From an uncultured Porphyromonas sp. (GTDB lineage Bacteria > Bacteroidota > Bacteroidia > Bacteroidales > Porphyromonadaceae): a stretch of 8,299 bases of DNA. The notes beneath the pieces are model-generated. The model searched no databases and was not told the origin of the DNA. It saw only the letters and a program-made list of their open reading frames with translations. The position numbers and the translations under genes were made by a program. Location of the stretch: contig NZ_CAKRLH010000063.1 in NCBI RefSeq assembly GCF_934359325.1, positions 1 to 8,299 of the forward strand, written 5' to 3'. This document shows positions 1 to 5,211 of this stretch, piece by piece (position 1 is the stretch's first letter; every line of letters starts with the position of its first letter).

Positions 1-749
1 CGCGCCACGGCGTGCTCCATCTCCTCCAGCACCAGGATCGCCCCGCCCTCACCGAGGACGAAGCCGTCGCGGCTCTTGGAGAAAGGTCGCGAAGCGGTGT
101 CCGGACTGTCGTTGCGCGTCGAGAGTGCCTGCAGGCTATTGAATCCTCCCACCCCACTGACGCTGATCGCCGCCTCCGCTCCACCGGCGAGGCAGACTGG
201 CGTGCGACCGAGGCGGATGTTATCGACCGCAGAGATGATCGAGTGGGTCGAGGAGGCGCAGGCGGAGACGGTGCCGAAGTTTGGTCCCCGGAAGCCATAC
301 TCGATCGAGATCAGCCCGGCGGCCATGTCGCTGATCAGCTTAGGTACCATATAGGGGGAGAATTGCGGTCCCTTCTCCGCATCGTAGCCCAGGAGATTCT
401 CCTCGAGCGAACTGATCCCGCCGATGCCGCTGCAGACCACCACACCGATCTCGTCCTTATCCTCCCGCTCCAGGTCGAGCTGTGAGTCCTCGATCGCCTC
501 CTTTGCTGCGACGAGGGCAAAGTGGGTGTACCGGTCGCACTTCCTTGCCAGCTTACGATCCAGGAAGTCGGTCGCCCGGAAGTCCTTCACCTCGCAGGCA
601 AAGTGCGTCTTGAAGTGCTCCGGGTCAAATAGGGTGATCGGACCGGCGCCACTGCGACCCGCCTTGGCCGCTTCCCACGTCGATGGCACATCATTTCCCA
701 GCGGTGTGACAGCGCCGATACCGGTGACGACTACTCGTTTGAGCTCCAT
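1..749 (-). CDS. fabF: 3-oxoacyl-[acyl-carrier-protein] synthase II (beta-ketoacyl-ACP synthase, KAS II), C-terminus off window
   Basis: Condensing enzyme of type II fatty-acid synthesis in the cytoplasm: it joins malonyl-ACP to a growing acyl-ACP. I translated the reverse strand from the ATG at 749; 249 codons are open to the window edge. The start (MELKRVVVTGIGAVTPLGND) is the classic KAS II N-terminus. The nucleophile motif SACASS places the catalytic cysteine at residue 164 (163 in E. coli FabF). The later motif RPFSKSRDGFVLGEGGA (about 221-237) is also typical of the family. The two catalytic histidines, expected near residues 303 and 340, lie outside the window, so roughly 165-170 residues are missing. 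It lies downstream of acpP on the same strand, the usual pairing. No clear Shine-Dalgarno sequence precedes the start, and no TAnnTTTG box was found in the 200-base gap, so expression probably depends on read-through from acpP. Confidence 0.96.
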   Translation of the reverse strand, partial: MELKRVVVTGIGAVTPLGNDVPSTWEAAKAGRSGAGPITLFDPEHFKTHFACEVKDFRATDFLDRKLARKCDRYTHFALVAAKEAIEDSQLDLEREDKDEIGVVVCSGIGGISSLEENLLGYDAEKGPQFSPYMVPKLISDMAAGLISIEYGFRGPNFGTVSACASSTHSIISAVDNIRLGRTPVCLAGGAEAAISVSGVGGFNSLQALSTRNDSPDTASRPFSKSRDGFVLGEGGAILVLEEMEHAVA

Positions 750-823
750 ATTATGTCTGATATTTTGCGTAGTGAGGTCCATTCGGACACCATTCATCAT
801 CTCGCACTCCCCCTACGAGCAAA

Positions 824-855
824 GGGGATGGGTCCGCAGCGACGGACGCACCCCC
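824..855 (-). terminator. Strong hairpin in the acpP-fabF gap (possible partial terminator or mRNA-processing stem)
   Basis: On the reverse strand the arms at 855-843 and 836-824 pair over 13 positions, with one C-C mismatch and one G-U pair, around a six-base loop (842-837). The G-U pair is a mismatch on the forward strand, so the structure favours the acpP-to-fabF direction. Only TTT follows the stem, a weak U-tract, so full termination is unlikely. The CCCC at the foot of the stem (827-824) could instead pair with a G-run at 813-809, giving a competing fold. It may lower fabF relative to acpP or stabilise the acpP transcript. That role is inference. Confidence 0.45.
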
Positions 856-949
856 TATGATCTGTCAGGCGGACGGAGAGCAGTACCATCAGCGGGACAG
901 CCCTCTCCGCGGTAGAGACCTCTCGTGCAGAGGCTCCGGTGATCGATGA

Positions 950-1198
950 TCAGCGATCCTTGACAGCCTCGAGGACGTGGTCCACAGCGTCACCGACGGT
1001 CTGGATCTTCTGTGCCTCGTCATCCTCGATCTTGATGTCAAACTCCTTCTCAAACTCCATGATCAGCTCCACGGTGTCGAGAGAGTCAGCGCCCAGGTCC
1101 AGGGTGAAGTTTGCCTCGTCCTTTACCTCAGAGGCATCTACATTGAGCTTATCGATGATGATATCCTCTACCTTCTTTGCGACTTCGTCACGTGTCAT
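950..1198 (-). CDS. acpP: Acyl carrier protein
   Basis: Small acidic cytoplasmic protein of 82 residues that carries acyl intermediates on a 4'-phosphopantetheine arm during fatty-acid synthesis. The attachment motif [11 protein letters not shown] is intact and the modified serine is residue 39. Length, acidity and the helix pattern ([15 protein letters not shown], about 69 percent through) match bacterial AcpP. The ATG at 1198 gives the normal N-terminus ([18 protein letters not shown]). fabF follows on the same strand after a 200-base gap, the familiar acpP-fabF order. A good -33/-7 promoter sits upstream at 1296-1324, which would give a leader of about 90 bases. Nothing appears damaged or unusual in the protein. 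Confidence 0.98.
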   Translation of the reverse strand: MTRDEVAKKVEDIIIDKLNVDASEVKDEANFTLDLGADSLDTVELIMEFEKEFDIKIEDDEAQKIQTVGDAVDHVLEAVKDR

Positions 1199-1238
1199 AT
1201 TGGTATCTCTTATTTAGTGATTAAGTATTGAAAAACCG

Positions 1239-1246
1239 TACCTTTG
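1239..1246 (+). promoter_or_regulatory. Candidate -7 box (TACCTTTG), rightward, possibly for purN
   Basis: TACCTTTG matches the Bacteroidota -7 consensus TAnnTTTG exactly and points toward purN. It would start transcription near 1252 and give a leader of about 95 bases. No matching TTTG is seen at the -33 position. The same octamer occurs before the lipocalin gene and the U32 gene. A second, closer candidate for purN lies at 1306-1314. Confidence 0.4.
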
Positions 1247-1295
1247 TCTCCTGAGGATGAGATAGGCGCACGGCACACCTCACCCTTAGACTATG

Positions 1296-1324
1296 CAAAG
1301 ATACGTATTATTTGCACAAGCAAA
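1296..1324 (-). promoter_or_regulatory. Promoter of acpP-fabF (TTTG / TATCTTTG)
   Basis: Read leftward, TTTG (1324-1321) is followed after 17 bases by TATCTTTG (1303-1296), matching the Bacteroidota -33 TTTG and -7 TAnnTTTG pattern. Transcription would begin near 1289, about 90 bases before the acpP start codon. Confidence 0.6.
1306..1314 (+). promoter_or_regulatory. Second candidate -7 box for purN, overlapping the acpP promoter region
   Basis: TATTATTTG resembles TAnnTTTG with one extra base in the spacer. It would start transcription near 1320 and give a leader of about 25 bases for purN. It shares the dyad TGCAAA (1294-1299) / TTTGCA (1311-1316) with the acpP -7 box, so the two promoters would be divergent and compete for polymerase. 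No clear -33 element was seen. Confidence 0.25.
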
Positions 1325-1346
1325 CAAGTTCGTGCATTTTCATACC

Positions 1347-1946
1347 ATGACAAAGATAGCAATATTCGCTTCCGGCAACGGAACCAACATGGAGCAGATC
1401 GCCGAGTACCTCGCCGCACACCCGGAGACGGCACTCTCCGTCGCCTGCGTGGTGATCAATCGCAGAGACGCCTACGTCCGTCACCGGGCGGAGCGGCTCG
1501 GGATCGAGGTAAAGTACTTCACCCGCGCGGAGCTAGCCGACCCTGAGGTGCTGCTCCCCTACCTCCGCGAGCGGGAGGTGGAGGCGATCGTGCTGGCCGG
1601 GTACATGGCGCTCATACCGCACTTCCTCCTCGAGGCATATCCCGGCCTGATCCTCAATATCCACCCCGCCCTCCTGCCCAAGTACGGTGGCAAGGGGATG
1701 TACGGCATGCACGTACACGAGGCGGTCCACGCCGCCGGCGAGCGAGAGACAGGCATCACGATCCACGAGATCGACGAGCAGTACGACCGAGGGAGGACGA
1801 TCTACCAGGCGCGGACCGAGATCAGCCCGGAGGAGACGCCGGAGGAGATCGCCGTCAAGATCCACCTCCTCGAGCGCGACCACTACCCCCGCATCGTAGC
1901 CCGCTGGATCGAGTCGAAGCGCGAGGAGCACCTCCTCCACCGATAG
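1347..1946 (+). CDS. purN: Phosphoribosylglycinamide formyltransferase (GAR transformylase), folate-dependent
   Basis: Cytoplasmic enzyme of de novo purine synthesis that moves the formyl group of 10-formyl-tetrahydrofolate onto GAR. The 199-residue product has the usual PurN length. The phosphate-binding loop FASGNGTN lies at residues 7-14. The catalytic motif LNIHPALLPKYGG gives Asn104 and His106, and the GITIHEIDEQYDRG stretch (136-149) supplies the third catalytic residue, Asp147. I chose the ATG at 1347 because it gives the standard MTKIAIFASGNG start; an upstream in-frame ATG at 1293 would add 18 residues not seen in the family and lies inside the promoter region. It is divergent from acpP. 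gcvP follows on the same strand after 305 bases, but a large hairpin between them argues against a simple operon. Confidence 0.96.
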   Translation: MTKIAIFASGNGTNMEQIAEYLAAHPETALSVACVVINRRDAYVRHRAERLGIEVKYFTRAELADPEVLLPYLREREVEAIVLAGYMALIPHFLLEAYPGLILNIHPALLPKYGGKGMYGMHVHEAVHAAGERETGITIHEIDEQYDRGRTIYQARTEISPEETPEEIAVKIHLLERDHYPRIVARWIESKREEHLLHR

Positions 1947-1967
1947 TCCGACCAACCCCATCCCTTT

Positions 1968-2047
1968 AGGGAGAAATCTATTACCGGTATTAGTCGCGCC
2001 TAATACCGGGTTTAGTGCGCACTAATACCGGTAATAGATTTTCCCCT
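1968..2047 (+). repeat. Long palindromic intergenic element (about 80 bases) between purN and gcvP; possible purN terminator
   Basis: The core arms at 1974-1994 and 2021-2041 are a perfect 21-base inverted repeat. After a bulged C1995, 1996-1999 pair with 2017-2020; after a bulged T2016, 2000-2003 pair with 2012-2015, leaving an eight-base loop (2004-2011). At the foot, 1968-1973 pair with 2042-2047 except for one A-C mismatch. The motif CTAATACCGG occurs at 2000-2009 and 2022-2031 and inverted at 1984-1993, so the left copy can also pair with the middle copy (10 perfect pairs, six-base loop). TTTTCCCC follows, a modest U-tract. It could be the purN terminator, a regulatory switch, a multi-site operator or a copy of a dispersed palindromic repeat. 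The structure is seen directly; the role is open. Confidence 0.7.
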
Positions 2048-2082
2048 CCTCGAGACCCCTCTCAGCTGACCCATCGCCCCTG

Positions 2083-2132
2083 TCCGACCCGTCCGACTTG
2101 TCCGACCCGTCCGACCCGTCCGACTTGTCCGA
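2083..2132. repeat. Nine-base tandem repeat (TCCGACCCG / TCCGACTTG), about 5.5 copies
   Basis: Units begin at 2083, 2092, 2101, 2110 and 2119, with a partial sixth at 2128. They occur in the order CCCG, CTTG, CCCG, CCCG, CTTG, differing only at two positions. The array lies in the purN-gcvP gap, 36 bases beyond the large palindrome and about 120 bases before gcvP. The unit length is a multiple of three, so it leaves the frame upstream of gcvP open, but there is no sign that it is translated. Copy number could vary by slippage. Confidence 0.85.
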
Positions 2133-2171
2133 TAGAGCCCGCCTTCTTTTTCTTCTCTCAGGGAAAATGGC

Positions 2172-2179
2172 TACTTTTA
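2172..2179 (+). promoter_or_regulatory. Weak candidate -7 box for gcvP
   Basis: TACTTTTA matches TAnnTTTG at seven of eight positions. A T-rich tract (about 2145-2155) lies near the -33 position. The start would be near 2186, with a leader of about 65 bases. The rest of the 1947-2251 gap holds the large palindrome, the tandem repeat and AT-rich DNA. I saw no glycine-riboswitch core. Confidence 0.2.
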
Positions 2180-2251
2180 CACTGTCGGAGTTTGGCTTCG
2201 ACCCTTTTTACCACTAAAAATCATCTAATCAAATACTTACACTATCGATTC

Positions 2252-5146
2252 ATGAATACAACTGACTTCAGCATCCGCGAGATCGGCGTCACCGACCCCG
2301 AGGAGAGGAAGAAGATGCTCGAGACCATCGGCGTCAAGAGCGTCGACGACCTCATCCACCATGTCATGCCGTCGGATATCCTGCTCGACAAGGAGCTGGA
2401 CCTCCCCGAGCCGATGAGCGAGCGCGAGCTGATCGAGCACATCAATGAGCTGGGCGAGAAGAATCAGATCTTCTCCTCCTACATTGGCATGGGCTGGTAC
2501 GACACCTGCACCCCCGCCGTCATCCAGCGGAATATCCTCGAGAACCCCGCCTGGTACACCTCCTACACGCCCTACCAGGCTGAGGTGTCGCAGGGACGAC
2601 TGGAGGCGCTCTTCAATTTCCAGACCGTCATCACCGAGCTTACCCGTCTCCCGCTGACCAATTGCTCCCTCCTCGATGAGGCGACCGCAGCCGCCGAGGC
2701 GTGCGCTATGCTGCTGAATGTCCGTAAGCGCAATGAGCAGAAGACCCGGACAAAGATCTTCGTCTCCGACAACCTCTTCACCACCACTCGCCGCGTCATC
2801 GAGACCCGCGCCTCGCAGTGGGATTGCGAGCTGGTCTACGGCTGCCCCTCAGAGATCACCCTCGACGACACCTTCGCCGGTGCCGTCGTCCAGTATACCA
2901 ATGACAATGGTCAGGTGATCGAACTCAAGAGCTTCCTCGAGAAGGCAAAGAAAGCCGGCGTCCGTGTCGCCGTCGCCGCCGACCTGATGTCCCTCGTGCT
3001 GATGACCCCTCCCGGTGAGCTGGGCGCCGACATCGTCTTCGGCTCCTCACAGCGCTTCGGCGTGCCGATGTACTTCGGCGGTCCCTCTGCCGGCTACCTC
3101 GCCGCCACCGATGAGTACAAGCGCATCATCCCGGGACGCATCATCGGTGTGACCGTCGACCGTCTGGATCACAAGGCCTTCCGCCTCGCCCTCCAGACCC
3201 GCGAGCAGCACATCAAGCGCGAGCGCGCCACCTCCAATATCTGTACCGCTCAGGCACTCCTCGCCACCATCGCCGGTATGTATGCCGTCTACCACGGACC
3301 GGAGGGGCTCAAGGACATCGCCGGACGGATCCACACCTTCACCGTGGTCCTCGACCGTCAGCTCCGGAAACTCGGCTACAAGCAGGCCAATACGCTCTAC
3401 TTCGACACCCTCAAGGTGGTCGACCTCTCTGAGGAGGAGGTGGCGTGCATCCGCCGCATCGCCGAGGAGAGCGGCTGCAACTTCCGCTACTTCGCCGACG
3501 GCACTTCCATCGGTATCTCCCTCGATGAGACCACGGAGGTGAGCGACCTCGCCACCCTTTTCTACATCTTCACCGAGGCGAAGAAGCCCGACACAGAGGT
3601 CGACGTGCCGGAGATCCCTGCGGAGTGGCTGGCGATGGATGAGAAGGTCCGTCGCGAGGGCGACTTCATGCAGCAGGAGGTCTTCAGCCTCTACCACACC
3701 GAGACCGAGCTGATGCGCTACTGCACCCGTCTCGGTCGGCGTGATCTCTCTCTCGCCGACTCGATGATCTCCCTCGGCTCCTGCACGATGAAGCTCAATC
3801 CTGCCGCCTCCCTCTTCATCCTCTCCAATGCCCACTTCTCCTGCATCCACCCCTACGCTCCCTCAGAGCAGGTGGAGGGCTACCTGGAGATGATCGACTG
3901 CCTCGGCAAGATGCTCTGCACGATCACTGGATTTGACGACATCTCCTTTATGCCTAACTCCGGCGCCGCAGGTGAGTACGCCGGACTACGCACCATCCGC
4001 GAGTACTTCATCGACCACGGACAGGAGGACCGCAAGGTAATCCTCCTCCCCGAGTCGGCTCACGGCACCAACCCCGCCTCCACCTCCCTCGCCGGACTGG
4101 AGCCGGTTATCGTCAAGTCGACGGAGAGCGGCGTGATCGACGTGGAGGACTTCCGCACCAAGGCAGAACAGCACAAGGATCGCCTCGCCGGCACCATGAT
4201 CACCTACCCGAGTACGTACGGTATCTTCGAGGTACACATCCGTGAGCTCCTCAAGATCGTCCACGACCGCGGCGGACTGGTCTACATGGACGGTGCCAAT
4301 ATGAACGGTCAGTGCGGCTGGACCAACCCCGGTTTCATCGGCGCAGATGTCTGCCACCTCAACCTCCACAAGACCTTTGCCATCCCCCACGGCGGTGGAG
4401 GTCCCGGTGAGGGCTGTATCTGCATGACGAGCAAGCTCGCGCCCTACAAGCCCTCTCACCCGCTGATGCATGGCGAGGACCGCATCCCCGTCTCCTCAGC
4501 ACCCTTCGGCAGCGCCGGCATCCTCGGCATCACCTACGCCTACATCCGCATGATGGGCGCCAAGGGACTCAAGGCTGCCACCGCCGGAGCGATCCTCAAC
4601 TCCAACTACCTCTCCGCCCGCCTGCAGGAGGACTATGGTGTCCTCTACCGCGGTGAGACCGGCTTCGTCGGTCACGAGTGCATCGTCGAGTGCCGCAACT
4701 TCGGCTCTGTCGGCATCACCGACCTCGACATCGCCAAGCGACTCATGGACTACAACTACCACGCCCCGACGCTCTCCTTCCCCGTACACGGTACGCTCAT
4801 GGTGGAGCCGACCGAGAGTGAGAGCCTCAAGGAGCTCGACCGCTTCGTCGAGGTGATGAAGCGCATCCGCGCCGACATCCGGGAGATCATGGACGGCAAG
4901 GCTGACAAGGAGGACAATGTCCTCAAGAACGCCCCCCACCCCCTCTACGAGGTGGCCACCGACGAGTGGAGCCACCCCTACACGAGGGAGAAGGCTGCCT
5001 TTGACCTCCCCTACCTCCACGACTGGAAGCACTGGGTCAATGTCGCCCGCGTCAACGACGGCTACGGCGACCGCAACCTCGTCTGCTGCTACATCCCCGC
5101 CGGCGATCTGATCTCTAAGGAGAATGAAATGAAGGAGGAGAAGTAA
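2252..5146 (+). CDS. gcvP: Glycine dehydrogenase (decarboxylating), P-protein of the glycine cleavage system
   Basis: PLP enzyme that decarboxylates glycine and passes the aminomethyl group to the lipoyl arm of GcvH. It works with GcvT and Lpd to make 5,10-methylene-tetrahydrofolate. The 964-residue product is a full-length fused P-protein rather than the split two-subunit form. An N-terminal half (about 1-450) contains SYIGMGWYDTCTP. The C-terminal catalytic half has SLGSCTMKLNPAA (507-519), PESAHGTNPAS, DGANMNGQCGW (from 680) and NLHKTFAIPHGGGGPG. The PLP lysine is residue 707 (706 in E. coli). The end carries the family motif VARVNDGYGDRNLVC. I chose the ATG at 2252 because family similarity begins there; the frame stays open 237 bases upstream, but that stretch is palindrome and tandem repeat. 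No gcvT, gcvH or lpd lies in the window. The convergent U32 gene follows beyond a terminator. Confidence 0.98.
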   Translation: MNTTDFSIREIGVTDPEERKKMLETIGVKSVDDLIHHVMPSDILLDKELDLPEPMSERELIEHINELGEKNQIFSSYIGMGWYDTCTPAVIQRNILENPAWYTSYTPYQAEVSQGRLEALFNFQTVITELTRLPLTNCSLLDEATAAAEACAMLLNVRKRNEQKTRTKIFVSDNLFTTTRRVIETRASQWDCELVYGCPSEITLDDTFAGAVVQYTNDNGQVIELKSFLEKAKKAGVRVAVAADLMSLVLMTPPGELGADIVFGSSQRFGVPMYFGGPSAGYLAATDEYKRIIPGRIIGVTVDRLDHKAFRLALQTREQHIKRERATSNICTAQALLATIAGMYAVYHGPEGLKDIAGRIHTFTVVLDRQLRKLGYKQANTLYFDTLKVVDLSEEEVACIRRIAEESGCNFRYFADGTSIGISLDETTEVSDLATLFYIFTEAKKPDTEVDVPEIPAEWLAMDEKVRREGDFMQQEVFSLYHTETELMRYCTRLGRRDLSLADSMISLGSCTMKLNPAASLFILSNAHFSCIHPYAPSEQVEGYLEMIDCLGKMLCTITGFDDISFMPNSGAAGEYAGLRTIREYFIDHGQEDRKVILLPESAHGTNPASTSLAGLEPVIVKSTESGVIDVEDFRTKAEQHKDRLAGTMITYPSTYGIFEVHIRELLKIVHDRGGLVYMDGANMNGQCGWTNPGFIGADVCHLNLHKTFAIPHGGGGPGEGCICMTSKLAPYKPSHPLMHGEDRIPVSSAPFGSAGILGITYAYIRMMGAKGLKAATAGAILNSNYLSARLQEDYGVLYRGETGFVGHECIVECRNFGSVGITDLDIAKRLMDYNYHAPTLSFPVHGTLMVEPTESESLKELDRFVEVMKRIRADIREIMDGKADKEDNVLKNAPHPLYEVATDEWSHPYTREKAAFDLPYLHDWKHWVNVARVNDGYGDRNLVCCYIPAGDLISKENEMKEEK

Positions 5147-5157
5147 ACCTCCTCTAT

Positions 5158-5211
5158 ATAGACCGACGAGGGGGCACGACGCTAACTGCGTCGTGCCCCC
5201 TCGGGGTCTAT
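5158..5211. terminator. Bidirectional terminator between convergent gcvP and the U32 gene
   Basis: The inner stem is 16 perfect pairs (5167-5182 with 5188-5203) around the loop TAACT. An outer stem of seven pairs (5158-5164 with 5205-5211) follows across a small internal loop. The palindrome serves both strands. It begins 12 bases after the gcvP stop, and the U32 stop codon (5208-5210, reverse strand) lies inside its outer arm. No long U-tract follows on either side. Confidence 0.88.

Noticed and set aside
797..889. Reverse-strand 30-codon open frame in the acpP-fabF gap, a possible leader peptide
   Set aside because: It overlaps the hairpin and lies where attenuation would need it, but it has no ribosome-binding signal, no regulatory codon run and an arginine-rich composition expected from GC-rich random DNA.
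12..915. Forward open frames across the left end
   Set aside because: They lie opposite fabF, whose reverse-strand translation shows the KAS II motifs and active-site cysteine.
1968..2047. Insertion sequence or transposon end
   Set aside because: There is no transposase frame and no clear target-site duplication flanking the palindrome; a small non-coding repeat remains possible and is reported as such.
2083..2132. CRISPR array
   Set aside because: The units are nine bases with no spacers between them, and no cas gene is present.
2015..2251. Open frame extending gcvP upstream by 79 codons from a GTG at 2015
   Set aside because: It runs through the palindrome and the tandem repeat, looks low-complexity (Thr-Arg-Pro repeats), and P-protein similarity starts at the ATG at 2252.
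1947..2251. Glycine riboswitch ahead of gcvP
   Set aside because: The conserved glycine-aptamer core was not found; the gap is explained by the palindrome, tandem repeat and AT-rich promoter DNA.
3047..3850. Long reverse-strand open frame (267 codons) inside gcvP
   Set aside because: It is the antisense shadow of a GC-rich gene with strong codon bias; its product resembles no family and gcvP covers the region fully.
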